From positions 992,001 to 1,056,000 of the forward strand of contig NZ_PZJH01000001.1 in NCBI RefSeq assembly GCF_003259695.1: a DNA stretch of 64,000 nt. Direction: 5' to 3'. The notes under the pieces were generated by a model. That model made no database searches and was not told the origin of the DNA. It saw nothing but the letters and a program-made list of their open reading frames with translations. This document shows positions 17,933 to 27,773 of the stretch, in pieces (the first letter of the stretch is position 1; every line of letters begins with the position of its first letter). Source of the stretch: Macrococcus epidermidis. Its GTDB lineage: Bacteria; Bacillota; Bacilli; Staphylococcales; Staphylococcaceae. Made by a program: the position numbers and the translations under genes.

Positions 17933-18082
17933 TTATTTAGTTTCTCTGTGTAAAGTTTTTTTATTATCTCTTGCACAGTATTTTGACATTTCAATACGTT
18001 CTGGGTTATTACGTTTATTTTTTTTAGTGATGTAGTTTCTTTCACCACATTCAGTACAAGCTAAAGTAACATTAACGCGCAT
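17933..18082 (-). CDS. rpmG: 50S ribosomal protein L33
   Basis: A 49-residue ribosomal protein, [20 protein letters not shown] at the N-terminus. It keeps the first CxxC pair (CTEC) but the second pair is only CARD, so the zinc ribbon is incomplete. This matches the zinc-independent RpmGA-type paralogue of Bacillus. ATG follows GGAGGG. Too short for many gene callers. A second, zinc-binding L33 is expected elsewhere. Confidence 0.95.
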   Translation of the reverse strand: MRVNVTLACTECGERNYITKKNKRNNPERIEMSKYCARDNKKTLHRETK

Positions 18083-18170
18083 AGTTGTTCCCTCCTCACG
18101 TTTCTAAATATCCATACGACTTTTCTATAATAACATGTGTCGCATGAATTATCTAGTACTAATTTATGAA

Positions 18171-18800
18171 TTAGTTAAATCTTTCACCAGTAATCGTGAA
18201 ATAAACACTTTCAGCGATATTAGTAATGTGATCACCAATTCTTTCAAGGTAACGACCAGCTAAATGTGCTTGTCCAGAAATATATGGATCATTGTCGATT
18301 AAATATGCACTATTAATAATTTCTTTATATAAATCATCAATATCATTATCTCGCTCAATAATTTCTTTAACTAAATTCACATCATTATTTTTGTGTGCTT
18401 CTTTAAGATCAGCTAGCATTAACATACTAAGTTTTCCCATTGTTTTAAGACGCATCAAAATATATTCATCTTCAAATTTTACTCTTTTACGAATCTTAGC
18501 TATATTTGCTGCATTATCTCCCATTCTTTCAAGTTCTGAAGATATTTTGCTTGAAGATAAAATCATTCTTAAGTCTGTAGCAATAGGTTGTTGTTTAGTA
18601 ATTAAACTGATAATCTGATCGTCTATATTACTTTCCATAGCATTAATAACCTGATCATGTTCAATAATTTCTCTAGCAACAGATTTTTCATCATCACTTA
18701 ATACATTAATACTTTTTTCGATAGTTCTATAAACTTCATCGGCAAGTTTTAAAACACTTTCTTCTAAATGTTGTAAACTTTCTTCGTATATTTCTCTCAT
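18171..18800 (-). CDS. phoU: Phosphate transport system regulator PhoU
   Basis: PhoU links the Pst transporter to the PhoR-PhoP system and restrains phosphate uptake. The 209-residue protein is two copies of a three-helix bundle with the metal-binding motifs SSELERMGDNAANIAK and GRYLERIGDHITNIAE. The ATG at 18800 begins one base after the pstB stop and follows AGGAAGG; the frame is open further upstream but only inside pstB. Last gene of pstSCAB-phoU. Confidence 0.95.
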   Translation of the reverse strand: MREIYEESLQHLEESVLKLADEVYRTIEKSINVLSDDEKSVAREIIEHDQVINAMESNIDDQIISLITKQQPIATDLRMILSSSKISSELERMGDNAANIAKIRKRVKFEDEYILMRLKTMGKLSMLMLADLKEAHKNNDVNLVKEIIERDNDIDDLYKEIINSAYLIDNDPYISGQAHLAGRYLERIGDHITNIAESVYFTITGERFN

Positions 18801-18801
18801 A

Positions 18802-19701
18802 TCAACCAAACCTTCCTGAAATATAACGTTCTGTTTGTTCGTCAGCTGGGTTAGAGAAGATCTTATCCGTTGTATCATACTCGTTGACGTAACCATTTAA
18901 GAAGAATGCTGTTTTGTCTGAAATACGAGCAGCTTGTTGCATGTTATGCGTAACGATAATGATTGAATATTGATTTTTAATTTCCTGAACTAACTCTTCT
19001 ACTTTTAAAGTTGAAATTGGATCTAATGCAGATGTAGGCTCATCCATTAATATAACATCTGGCTCAATTGCTAAACAACGTGCGATACAAATACGTTGTT
19101 GTTGTCCACCAGATAAACCATAAGCATTTTTATCTAATCTGTCTTTTGTTTCATCCCAAATTGCAGCACCGCGAAGAGATTTTTCAACGATTTCATCTAA
19201 GATTTTTTTATCAGTTATCCCATGGATTCTTGGCCCATAAGTAATGTTATCATAGATAGATTTTGGGAATGGGTTAGGCTTTTGGAAAACCATCCCTACA
19301 CGAGTTCTTAAGTGTTCAACTTTATAACTTTTATCAAAAATATTATCTCCACGGTATAGAATTTCTCCAGAAGTTCTTACGCTTGGGATTAATTCAATCA
19401 TACGATTTAAAGTTTTGATATAAGTTGACTTACCACAACCTGATGGTCCGATAATTGCTGTTACTTCATTTTCTAAAATATCTAAATTGATATTTTGTAA
19501 AGCATGATGATCACCATACCATAAATCTAAATTTTTTGTTTGATAAACTATATTACGATTTGTTGGATTTGGTGTTTGACCTGTTACGATATTACGTTCT
19601 TTTTTTATATTTTCACTGCCTGTATTGTTTACTGTTTCAGTTGTAACGATAACTTTTTCATTATTCTTTACATCATTTGAAACTTTTACGTTGTTATTCA
19701 T
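18802..19701 (-). CDS. pstB: Phosphate ABC transporter ATP-binding protein
   Basis: The ATPase of the high-affinity phosphate importer. Of its 299 residues the first 48 or so are a polar extension (Asn/Thr-rich) absent from many PstB proteins; the ATPase follows with Walker [10 protein letters not shown], signature LSGGQQQR, Walker [14 protein letters not shown] and the switch His in IIVTHNM. The ATG follows GAGGGG. It sits 25 bases after pstA. Confidence 0.97.
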   Translation of the reverse strand: MNNNVKVSNDVKNNEKVIVTTETVNNTGSENIKKERNIVTGQTPNPTNRNIVYQTKNLDLWYGDHHALQNINLDILENEVTAIIGPSGCGKSTYIKTLNRMIELIPSVRTSGEILYRGDNIFDKSYKVEHLRTRVGMVFQKPNPFPKSIYDNITYGPRIHGITDKKILDEIVEKSLRGAAIWDETKDRLDKNAYGLSGGQQQRICIARCLAIEPDVILMDEPTSALDPISTLKVEELVQEIKNQYSIIIVTHNMQQAARISDKTAFFLNGYVNEYDTTDKIFSNPADEQTERYISGRFG

Positions 19702-19726
19702 TATAAGACCCCTCTCAAATTAAAAA

Positions 19727-20620
19727 CTAGAATTTTTTCTGATATTTATTACGGATAAAAATAGCAATTGAGTTCATAGCAATTAACATAATTAATAGCA
19801 CGATAATCGCAGCTGAAGATACAAACTGGAATTCAGCTTTCGGTAATTTAGCCCATGTAAAGATTTGCATTGGTAAAGCCTGGAATCTGTCCATAATACT
19901 ATCAGGAGTTTTCATGAAGATAGTTGGAATACCGATAACTACTAATGGTGCAGTCTCACCAATGGCACGAGATAAAGCTAAAATTGTACCCGTTAAAATA
20001 CCAGGAATTGAAGCTGGTAATACAACATTTGTAATCGTCTGCCATTTCGTTCCACCTAATCCTAATGAAGCTTCACGAATCGCATTAGGTACTGCTCTGA
20101 TCGCTTCCTGACTAGAAACGATTATAACCGGTAAAATCATTAATGACATTGTAAGTGCTGCAGCTAAAACCGACTTTCCAAGAGAAAGTGATTCAATACC
20201 GGCACCACGTACAAATAATGTTAATCCTAACAATCCAAATACAACCGATGGTACAGATGCTAAGTTAGCGATATTAACTTTAATAAATCTAGTAAATGCA
20301 TTATCTTTTGCATACTCTTCCATGTAAATAGCAGTTGCCACACCTAAAGTTACTGCGATAGGCGCAATTGTCATCATTAACCATAATGTTCCGATCAAAG
20401 CACCTTTAATACCTGCTTTTTCTGGTGTTGTAGATGAGAAGTTTGTAAAAAACTGAGGCGTTAAATATCCTGCCCCTTTACGAATAATATCAAATAATAA
20501 AATTGCCAGTACAACCAAACCGATCATTGTACATAAGAAGAAAAGAAATTTAACAATTTTATTTTTTGACAGTCTGCCAGAGAGTTTCTTTTCAACTGTT
20601 TCATGATTAATTAATTCCAT
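19727..20620 (-). CDS. pstA: Phosphate ABC transporter permease PstA
   Basis: A 297-residue membrane permease with six predicted helices and the ABC permease EAA-type loop EASLGLGGTKWQTITNVVLPASIPGI. With PstC it forms the phosphate channel. It begins one base after pstC, so the two are coupled. Paralogous to PstC. Confidence 0.97.
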   Translation of the reverse strand: MELINHETVEKKLSGRLSKNKIVKFLFFLCTMIGLVVLAILLFDIIRKGAGYLTPQFFTNFSSTTPEKAGIKGALIGTLWLMMTIAPIAVTLGVATAIYMEEYAKDNAFTRFIKVNIANLASVPSVVFGLLGLTLFVRGAGIESLSLGKSVLAAALTMSLMILPVIIVSSQEAIRAVPNAIREASLGLGGTKWQTITNVVLPASIPGILTGTILALSRAIGETAPLVVIGIPTIFMKTPDSIMDRFQALPMQIFTWAKLPKAEFQFVSSAAIIVLLIMLIAMNSIAIFIRNKYQKKF

Positions 20621-20621
20621 A

Positions 20622-21554
20622 TTAATACTCCTCTCTGAATCGTTTAGTAACCCATTGTGAAATGAAGTTCATAATTAATGTAAATACGAATAATGTAAAT
20701 CCTACTGCATAGATACTGTAGTAGATATCAGATCCGTAAGTAGCATCACCAGTCGCAACCTGAACGATAAATGCTGTCATCGTTTGTAATGAGTTCGTGA
20801 AATCTAAAGAGAATTCTGGTGAACTACCAGCAGCAAGTGATACGATCATTGTTTCACCGATAGCACGTGATACTGCTAATACGATAGAAGCTAAAATCCC
20901 AGATAATGCTGCAGGGAAAACTACTTTGATAGCAGTTTCTAATTTCGTCGATCCTAAACCTAAAGCTCCTTCACGAATTGCTTGAGGTACTGCACTCATC
21001 GCATCTTCAGATAATGAAGCAATCATCGGTACAATCATAATACCAATTACTAAACCAGGACTGATTGCATTAAAACTTCCTAAGTCTGGCCATACAGCGC
21101 GTAATAACGGCGTTACAAATGTTAATGCAAAGAATCCATAAACGATTGTTGGAATCCCCGCTAAGATTTCTAAAATAGGTTTAATGATTCTTCGCGCACG
21201 GTCACTTGCATATTCACTTAAATATAATGCTGCACCTAAACCAACAGGTACTGCAAATATTGTAGCGATAAATGTTACTTTTAATGTTCCTAAAATTAAA
21301 GAGATAATACCAAATTTCGGATCTTGGCCAAACGCATTCCATTCTTTTTCAAGGAAAAAGTCTGCAAATGAAACACGGGTAAAGAACGTAATTGTTTCAG
21401 TTAATAATGTAATCAGGATTCCAATTGTCGTTAAAATTGAAATTGAAGCAATGACAGCTAAAATTGTTGGAATCATCTTTTCAATGATGTTTTTCGAAGA
21501 TCCTTTACTCTTGTTTTGAGCAATCAAATCTTGTACAGAAATTTTATTTTCCAT
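20622..21554 (-). CDS. pstC: Phosphate ABC transporter permease PstC
   Basis: A 310-residue permease with about six membrane helices and the loop EGALGLGSTKLETAIKVVFP that contacts PstB. The second membrane subunit of the phosphate importer. It follows pstS after an 84-base gap that contains a strong hairpin, suggesting lower expression than pstS. Confidence 0.97.
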   Translation of the reverse strand: MENKISVQDLIAQNKSKGSSKNIIEKMIPTILAVIASISILTTIGILITLLTETITFFTRVSFADFFLEKEWNAFGQDPKFGIISLILGTLKVTFIATIFAVPVGLGAALYLSEYASDRARRIIKPILEILAGIPTIVYGFFALTFVTPLLRAVWPDLGSFNAISPGLVIGIMIVPMIASLSEDAMSAVPQAIREGALGLGSTKLETAIKVVFPAALSGILASIVLAVSRAIGETMIVSLAAGSSPEFSLDFTNSLQTMTAFIVQVATGDATYGSDIYYSIYAVGFTLFVFTLIMNFISQWVTKRFREEY

Positions 21555-21576
21555 AGTTTAGACTCCTTCATTTTAA

Positions 21577-21600
21577 AAGGGACGAAAAATTTCGTCCCTT
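21577..21600 (-). terminator. Intercistronic hairpin between pstS and pstC (attenuator)
   Basis: A near-perfect 24-base palindrome with 11-bp arms and a short T run on the minus strand. It probably stops or stabilises part of the transcript so that the binding protein PstS outnumbers the permeases. Confidence 0.72.
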
Positions 21601-21638
21601 AGAAAAATTTCATATTTGAATAATTATTAAGTTAATAA

Positions 21639-22610
21639 TTATTTAACTTCTTCTAATTTTTTTAAATCTTCTTCATATAATTTATCTTCTAAAGCAACAT
21701 AACCAGATTCAGTAGCAGCATCTTTAGCTTTTTCTAAAGTGAACTTTAAGAATTCTTTGAATGCAGCGTTTTCTTTAATTGAATCGTTTTTAGCATAGAT
21801 GTATAATGGACGGCTTAATGGGTAAGAACCATCTTTAACTGTTTCTTCAGTCGCTTCAACACCTTCGCCTTTACCTTCTTTTTGAATCTTAACAGCTTTT
21901 AAGTTATCTTTGTTTTCCTGGAAGAAATTATATCCGAAGAAACCGATACCAGTTTTATTATCTTGTACTGATTTAACGATTACGTTAGTATCAGCGTTTT
22001 TCTCTGCTTTGATTTCACCTTTATCTAATACTTCTTCACTAAAGAAGTCATAAGTACCATGTGATTGGTCAGGAGAAAATGCTTTAATTTCTTCAGCTGG
22101 GAAGTCAGCACGAACATCTTTCCAAGTTTTAGCTTTTCCAGAGTAAATCTTAGCTAATTCTTCAAATGTTAAGTAATCTACAAAATCATTATCTTTATTT
22201 ACAGCAACAGTTAAACCGTCAGTAGCAATTTTGAATTCAGTATATTCTATTTTTTTATCTTCTAAAGCTTTTTTCTCTTCGTCTTTAATGTCACGTGAAG
22301 CATTTGAGAAGTCAGTTTCACCAGCGATGAATTTCTCAAAACCACCACCAGTACCTGAAGTACCAACAGATACAGTTACATCTGGATATTCAGCATTGAA
22401 TTCTTCATTGATTTTTTCTATGATTGGAGCTACTGTTGTAGAACCGTCACCTTTAACTTCACCTTTAATATCTTTAGCTGCTGTATCAGTACTAGCACCT
22501 TTATCTTCAGAAGCATTATCTTCTTTCTTGTCAGCTGCTCCACCACAAGCACCTAATAATAATGCAGTACCTAAAACAGTTGTTGAACCTACTAATTGCC
22601 ATTTTTTCAT
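21639..22610 (-). CDS. pstS: Phosphate-binding lipoprotein PstS
   Basis: The extracytoplasmic phosphate receptor. The 323-residue precursor has a lipoprotein signal with lipobox LLGAC, then an acidic spacer (about 25-50), then the periplasmic-binding fold with GSTTVAPII and [15 protein letters not shown], the phosphate-contacting loops of the family. ATG follows AGGAGG. First gene of the pst operon, behind a PhoP-box-like array. Confidence 0.96.
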   Translation of the reverse strand: MKKWQLVGSTTVLGTALLLGACGGAADKKEDNASEDKGASTDTAAKDIKGEVKGDGSTTVAPIIEKINEEFNAEYPDVTVSVGTSGTGGGFEKFIAGETDFSNASRDIKDEEKKALEDKKIEYTEFKIATDGLTVAVNKDNDFVDYLTFEELAKIYSGKAKTWKDVRADFPAEEIKAFSPDQSHGTYDFFSEEVLDKGEIKAEKNADTNVIVKSVQDNKTGIGFFGYNFFQENKDNLKAVKIQKEGKGEGVEATEETVKDGSYPLSRPLYIYAKNDSIKENAAFKEFLKFTLEKAKDAATESGYVALEDKLYEEDLKKLEEVK

Positions 22611-22668
22611 TTTGAAAGTCCTCCTAATTGAATAGACGAATAATTTGTATTTGTTTATTACACTACTT

Positions 22669-22721
22669 ACTATAGTGTAAGATTGTTAATTCAAGATGAA
22701 TGTAATGTAAATTTTATGTAA
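22669..22721 (-). promoter_or_regulatory. Putative PhoP-box array and promoter of pstS
   Basis: On the minus strand four hexamers TTACAT, TTACAT, TCATCT and TAACAA sit at exact 11-base intervals (22716, 22705, 22694, 22683). PhoP of Bacillus binds TT(A/C/T)ACA-like direct repeats spaced about 11 bases. A -10-like TATAGT lies at 22669-22674, eight bases after the last hexamer. The repeat phasing is seen; PhoP control is inferred. Confidence 0.7.
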
Positions 22722-22723
22722 AG

Positions 22724-22757
22724 AAAAAAAGACAATGCATAGTCGCATTGCCTTTTA
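22724..22757 (-). terminator. Terminator of the PBP3-type gene
   Basis: An 8-9 bp stem with a wobble pair, five-base loop and seven T on the minus strand, about 45 bases after the stop codon. Confidence 0.75.
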
Positions 22758-22801
22758 CTCAAGAAATCTTATTTTTTTAGGATTTATAATCGTTGAATAC
22801 A

Positions 22802-24928
22802 TTATTGTGTATTATTCTGCTCAGCACCATTTGATATCGCACTTTGTACACCCGAAGAACCTGTTTCTATCACTTTAGTTTTCTTACCCGCTTTGTCTTT
22901 AAAATATTCATTTATAATATCTCTTCCTAAATCTCCGCCAGGTAACCATGGTGGTGGGACAGGTTGGTTTGTATAGATAATAGCGAAACTCATACTTGGT
23001 TTGTCCATAGGAGCATAGCCGATATACGTAGAATTTACACGTGATTTACCATCCTGGAAAACTTCAGCTGTTCCGGTTTTCCCAGCACTTTTTACTACCG
23101 TATTAGCAAAACTTTTATAGCCTGTACCAAGTTCGTTATTAAAGGCCATATCGAACCCATCTTTCACTTGATCAATTTCTTCTTGTGAATTATTTATTCG
23201 ATTCAATACTTTTCCTTTAATACTTTCTTTAATTGGTCCTATTTTATCTGTCTTTGAAGCTCCACGAACTTCTTTAACTAAGTGTGGCTGTATACGATAA
23301 CCATCATTAGCAATCGTTGAAACATACTGAGAAAGTTGTAAAGGCGTATATGTATCATATTGTCCGATCGCTAAATCCAGATAATTACCAGGATTATTCT
23401 TCAGTGTACCTGTTTGACCTGTTACTTCATTTGGTAAATCAATACCTGTTTTAACGCCTAATCCAAACTGATTTAAGCCTTTTCTTAGTTTTAATCCTAC
23501 TTCTGTTATATCCGCAGGTAATGACATATTGTTAGAATAATTTAAACCTGCCATCTTTAAAGCAGTCTTAAACATATATACGTTTGACGAGTGCATTAAT
23601 GCTTCTTTATCATTGATTTCTATTTTGCCTGCTGGATTAAAATATGAACGTTTTTCTACGCCACCTTTAAATACTAAAGGTTGGTCAATCATATCCTCTC
23701 CAACATTTATCGCATTATTACTATATCCAGTAAGTAATGTTGCGCCTTTTACCGTAGACCCAACTGCATATTGAGATGTAAATGTCCCATAATGATAGTC
23801 TGATATCTTACCATTCTTATCAATTTGTCTTCCAGCTAATGCAAGAATATCACCATTGTTAGGATCTTGTACGACTACTAAAACTTTATCCATCGATTTG
23901 GCATTCATAGAGCGTAAAATTTGAATATGCTTATCTACTAATTTTTCAACTTGAAGTTGTAGATCTATATCAATAGATAAAACCAGATCATTTCCTCTAG
24001 ATCCTTCAGAAATCACTTCTGAATTGATGATTTTCCCTGATTTATCTGTTAAATAACGCATCTTCTTCTTTTTACCTCGTAACACATTTTCATATTGAAA
24101 TTCGAGATAACTTTGTCCTACTCTATCATTACGCGAATATCCTTTAGATAAATAATAGTCTACTAATTCTTTAGGTAATCCTTCTTCTTTTGATGAAACA
24201 TTTCCAAACATTGTACGTAATGTCTTACCATAAAGATATTTTCTATCCCAATCCATTGTTGTATTCACACCAGGTAATTCACTTAAATTCTGAGAAACTA
24301 GTGCATATTCTTTTTCTGACACGTTTTCGTTTCTAATAATTTGAGGACTTAACTGACTACCACTGCTCATTTCGCGAAAAATAGCTGCTATTTCTAATTC
24401 ATCTTGTGACATTGATTTCAATTTATCTTCTGTTAACTTTTTATATACCGCTTCATTATATTCATCCTGAGAAATTTCACCGGTATCAAATAATTGTAAT
24501 TCTTTCTTCATCAACTGATCCACTTCATCTTTATGCGTCAATATAAAGAAATCCTGCTTATCCCTTAAAGTCAATGCATCTGTAGGCATAGACATCAATT
24601 TATGTAATTTCTTTGCAGTATCAAGCATTTCACTGCGACTTGTCATACGGTCACGTGTGTATGTAATAGCTTTCTTTGAAGTATTATCAACCAACAATTT
24701 ACCGTTGCGATCATAAATTCTGCCTCTTGGAACTGATTCATTTACTTCTATATTTTCATTATTATCCACTGCTTTTTTATACGTTTCACCTTTAACAATC
24801 TGAAGGTATCCTAATCTAAGAACAAGGATGATTAATAATGAAACAATTGCCATAAAGATAACGCTGATTCTACGGTTCATCAGTCGCTTTTGTTTAAGTT
24901 CATTTGATTCTTGTTTAACACGTTTCAA
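22802..24928 (-). CDS. pbpC: Class B penicillin-binding protein, PBP3-type transpeptidase
   Basis: A membrane-anchored cell-wall transpeptidase resembling Staphylococcus PBP3. The 708-residue protein has one N-terminal membrane helix (about 20-42), a dimerisation domain with VPRGRIYDRNG, and a transpeptidase domain with STVK (391-394), SSN (447-449) and KTGT (617-620). A TTG start at 24928 is chosen because GGGGGA lies six bases upstream; an ATG at 24952 lacks such a site. The location beside sodA matches staphylococci. No sign of a mec-type acquired gene. Confidence 0.93.
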   Translation of the reverse strand: MKRVKQESNELKQKRLMNRRISVIFMAIVSLLIILVLRLGYLQIVKGETYKKAVDNNENIEVNESVPRGRIYDRNGKLLVDNTSKKAITYTRDRMTSRSEMLDTAKKLHKLMSMPTDALTLRDKQDFFILTHKDEVDQLMKKELQLFDTGEISQDEYNEAVYKKLTEDKLKSMSQDELEIAAIFREMSSGSQLSPQIIRNENVSEKEYALVSQNLSELPGVNTTMDWDRKYLYGKTLRTMFGNVSSKEEGLPKELVDYYLSKGYSRNDRVGQSYLEFQYENVLRGKKKKMRYLTDKSGKIINSEVISEGSRGNDLVLSIDIDLQLQVEKLVDKHIQILRSMNAKSMDKVLVVVQDPNNGDILALAGRQIDKNGKISDYHYGTFTSQYAVGSTVKGATLLTGYSNNAINVGEDMIDQPLVFKGGVEKRSYFNPAGKIEINDKEALMHSSNVYMFKTALKMAGLNYSNNMSLPADITEVGLKLRKGLNQFGLGVKTGIDLPNEVTGQTGTLKNNPGNYLDLAIGQYDTYTPLQLSQYVSTIANDGYRIQPHLVKEVRGASKTDKIGPIKESIKGKVLNRINNSQEEIDQVKDGFDMAFNNELGTGYKSFANTVVKSAGKTGTAEVFQDGKSRVNSTYIGYAPMDKPSMSFAIIYTNQPVPPPWLPGGDLGRDIINEYFKDKAGKKTKVIETGSSGVQSAISNGAEQNNTQ

Positions 24929-25015
24929 AGGAAATCCCCCATCACTAACCATTTATCTTTTAATAATATATGAATTAACACATATTTTCTATATTTTTGA
25001 TATAAAAACACAAAT

Positions 25016-25045
25016 AAAGAGACATTTCAGATGAAATGTCTCTTT
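25016..25045 (-). terminator. Terminator of sodA
   Basis: A perfect 14-bp palindrome (25016-25029 with 25032-25045) lies 25 bases past the sodA stop, followed on the minus strand by a T-rich tract. It also borders the upstream region of the PBP gene. Confidence 0.82.
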
Positions 25046-25069
25046 ATTTTTACGAATTACGATTAACAA

Positions 25070-25669
25070 CTATTTAGCAGCTAAATATAATTCGTTTACT
25101 TTTTCCCAGTTTACTACATTCCAGAATGCTGCAATATAGTCAGGACGTTTATTTTGATAGTTTAGGTAATAAGCATGTTCCCATACATCTAAACCTAAGA
25201 TCGGTGTTTTACCTTCCATTAATGGATTCTCTTGGTTTGGTGTAGAAACTACTTCTAATTCTCCATTGTTTACTACTAACCAAGCCCAACCAGAACCAAA
25301 ACGTGTAGTTGCAGCTTTAGCGAATTCTTCTTTAAAAGCGTCTAAAGAACCGAATTTAGCGTTGATTGCATCAACTACTTCACCAGTAGCTTCTTTACCT
25401 GGTGCAAGTAAAGTCCAGAATAAAGAGTGATTATAGTGTCCACCACCATTATTTACAACAGCTGTTTTCTTATCAGCAGGTACTTCGTTAATTCTTTTCA
25501 TTAAATCTTCGATAGAAAGATCCGCAAATTCTGTTCCTTCTACTGCAGCGTTTAAGTTAGTAACGTAAGTATTATGGTGTTTCGTATGGTGAATCTCCAT
25601 AGTTTCTTTATCGATGTGTGGTTCTAATGCATCATATGCATATGGTAATTGTGGTAATTCAAAAGCCAT
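25070..25669 (-). CDS. sodA: Superoxide dismutase (Mn/Fe family)
   Basis: Converts superoxide to peroxide and oxygen in the cytoplasm. The 199-residue protein has metal ligands His27 (IHHTKHH), His81 (HYNHSLFW), Asp161 and His165 (LDVWEHAYY). Residues 159-160 are Gly-Leu, the pair reported for manganese-specific SodA of S. aureus, in contrast to Leu-Phe in the metal-flexible SodM. ATG follows GGAGGA. Monocistronic. Confidence 0.97.
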   Translation of the reverse strand: MAFELPQLPYAYDALEPHIDKETMEIHHTKHHNTYVTNLNAAVEGTEFADLSIEDLMKRINEVPADKKTAVVNNGGGHYNHSLFWTLLAPGKEATGEVVDAINAKFGSLDAFKEEFAKAATTRFGSGWAWLVVNNGELEVVSTPNQENPLMEGKTPILGLDVWEHAYYLNYQNKRPDYIAAFWNVVNWEKVNELYLAAK

Positions 25670-25705
25670 AATTAATCATCCTCCTTAAGTTTTAAGTACA
25701 TATTC

Positions 25706-25734
25706 ATCATATCAACTTAAGATAGCGTTCTCAA
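25706..25734 (-). promoter_or_regulatory. SigA-type promoter of sodA
   Basis: On the minus strand TTGAGA (25729-25734) and TATGAT (25706-25711) are separated by 17 bases, about 37 bases before the start codon. Confidence 0.7.
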
Positions 25735-25826
25735 CTACTTTGCTTATATATCAAAATGATTATTTTTGATAGAATAATAGTGTTGTCTCATCTCCAAACA
25801 TTTAATGCATTCTAGGAGGAAGTAAT

Positions 25827-26561
25827 TTGTATATTAAGCACTTGAAAAGGTTAATGAAGCCTAAACAATATCCTTTGTTCAGAACGGTAAAGCTCAGATA
25901 TATTTTTTTACATATATTTATCATTGCATTTCTTTTCTCAATTCCTAATAGTATTCATTATTACAATGCTATTAATGTTGCAAATCAGATGGTGGAAAAT
26001 AAACAGCATGAAATACCTGACTTTAAAATTAAAGATAACATACTTGTCTTGAAAGAAGAAAAAACAATCGATGTTCCACCTTATAAAATTTTATTTTCAA
26101 ATAAAAAACAATCACCGGAAAATCATGTCATGTCGTTTCAGAAATACGGTATACAAGTAGATGAATCTACCTTCTTGTCGTATTTAAATTTGCCGATGTT
26201 TAATGATAAAACGAGTTTTATTACTTTTTTAAAAACGTATACTACTTCTAGTTACTTTTATCTGTCGATTATTATCGGTTTTCTGATTTTCATTCAATTT
26301 ATCACTACTGTCATAAAAATTATATTTATCAGTACAGTTGCACACGTTGTCTCAGTACTATTTAAAAGAAAGTCCCGATTTATGAACTGGCTTAAAATAA
26401 CAACATTTTTATTAACACTACCTTCAATTATTTTATTTTTAGGGTTATTGAATATAAAATACAATATGTTTTTCATCATGTGCTCATGGACAGTGCTCGC
26501 AGTCCTCATATTAGTAACTGTTCATAATTTACCTCGTAAAAAAGTAAAGTTTGAATCTTAA
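25827..26561 (+). CDS. DUF1189 family membrane protein
   Basis: A 244-residue membrane protein of unknown function. One N-terminal helix (about 25-45), an extracellular segment of about 100 residues, then four helices in the C-terminal half, a layout typical of DUF1189 proteins. It starts with TTG, supported by AGGAGGA six bases upstream. The gene lies between sodA and ispG and has no obvious partner. Confidence 0.82.
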   Translation: MYIKHLKRLMKPKQYPLFRTVKLRYIFLHIFIIAFLFSIPNSIHYYNAINVANQMVENKQHEIPDFKIKDNILVLKEEKTIDVPPYKILFSNKKQSPENHVMSFQKYGIQVDESTFLSYLNLPMFNDKTSFITFLKTYTTSSYFYLSIIIGFLIFIQFITTVIKIIFISTVAHVVSVLFKRKSRFMNWLKITTFLLTLPSIILFLGLLNIKYNMFFIMCSWTVLAVLILVTVHNLPRKKVKFES

Positions 26562-26648
26562 AACAAAACAATACAATTTAATGTTATTATTCTATATAAT
26601 AAATATGTTATGACATTATTCATACTTAAAATTAAAGGAGTTTTATAA

Positions 26649-27773
26649 ATGCCTGAAATCACACATAGAAGAAATACACGTCCAGTGAAGGTTGGAGATC
26701 TTACAATCGGTGGAAGTGATGAGCTTATCATACAAAGTATGACGACAACGAAAACACATGACGTTGAAGCGACAGTTGCAGAAATTAAGCGTCTTGAAGA
26801 AGCAGGTTGCCAAATTGTACGTGTAGCTTGCCCAAAAGAAGAAGATGCACTGGCAATTGCAGAAATTAAAAAACAAATTAATATCCCACTTGTTGTGGAT
26901 ATTCATTTTGATTATAAATTAGCATTACTTGCTATCGAAGGTGGCGCTGATAAAATTCGTATCAATCCAGGTAATATCGGGCGTCGTGAAAAGGTAGAGG
27001 AAGTAGTAAAAGCATGTAAAGCAAAAGGTATACCCATCCGTATTGGTGTTAATGCTGGATCGCTTGAAAAACATATCATAAAAAAATACGGTTATCCAAC
27101 TGCAGATGGTATGGTTGAAAGTGCATTACATCATATCAAAATTTTAGAAGACCTGGATTTCCATGATATCATCGTATCGATGAAAGCAAGTGACGTTAAC
27201 TTAGCAATAGAGGCTTACACAAAAGCTGCGCAAGCTTTTGATTATCCACTACATTTAGGTATTACTGAAAGTGGTACATTATTTGCAGGAACAGTTAAAT
27301 CTGCAGCAGGACTTGGTGCAATCATGAGTTTAGGTATCGGAAATACACTTCGTATCTCTTTATCAGCGGATCCTGTCGAAGAAGTTAAAGTAGCTAGAGA
27401 ATTATTAAAATCATTTGGATTAGCAAGCAATGCAGCTACATTAATATCTTGTCCTACTTGTGGACGTATTGAAATAGATCTCATTTCTATTGCAAATGAA
27501 GTAGAAGAATACATCTCAACGATTAAAGCACCGTTAAAAGTTGCTGTATTGGGTTGTGCGGTTAATGGTCCCGGTGAAGCACGTGAAGCAGATATCGGTA
27601 TTGCCGGTGCACGTGGTGAAGGCTTGTTATTTATGAAAGGTAAAACAGTCAGAAAAGTTCCAGAGGAAACGATGGTAGAAGAATTGAAGATTGAAATTGA
27701 TAAATTAGCTGAGGAATACTTTAAAAAGCAAGCTGAAGAAAAATTAAATCAAGAGCAGGCAGTAAATGAATAA
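26649..27773 (+). CDS. ispG: 4-hydroxy-3-methylbut-2-en-1-yl diphosphate synthase (IspG)
   Basis: Catalyses the penultimate step of the MEP isoprenoid pathway, reducing methylerythritol cyclodiphosphate to HMBPP with a [4Fe-4S] cluster. The 374-residue protein has the TIM-barrel start [15 protein letters not shown] and the cluster ligands Cys268 and Cys271 (SCPTCGR), Cys303 ([11 protein letters not shown]) and Glu310. The C-terminal tail is Lys/Glu-rich. AAAGGAG precedes the ATG. It overlaps yqfW by eight bases. S. aureus lacks this gene and uses mevalonate. Confidence 0.97.
   Translation: MPEITHRRNTRPVKVGDLTIGGSDELIIQSMTTTKTHDVEATVAEIKRLEEAGCQIVRVACPKEEDALAIAEIKKQINIPLVVDIHFDYKLALLAIEGGADKIRINPGNIGRREKVEEVVKACKAKGIPIRIGVNAGSLEKHIIKKYGYPTADGMVESALHHIKILEDLDFHDIIVSMKASDVNLAIEAYTKAAQAFDYPLHLGITESGTLFAGTVKSAAGLGAIMSLGIGNTLRISLSADPVEEVKVARELLKSFGLASNAATLISCPTCGRIEIDLISIANEVEEYISTIKAPLKVAVLGCAVNGPGEAREADIGIAGARGEGLLFMKGKTVRKVPEETMVEELKIEIDKLAEEYFKKQAEEKLNQEQAVNE

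Noticed and set aside
22231-22635. 134-codon open frame antisense to pstS
   Set aside because: Its composition reflects the Glu/Lys-rich pstS strand read backwards; no start signals.
22802-24928. PBP gene as a possible mec-type resistance gene
   Set aside because: Its length, position next to sodA and overall sequence fit the native PBP3-type transpeptidase; no mec regulators or cassette ends are nearby.
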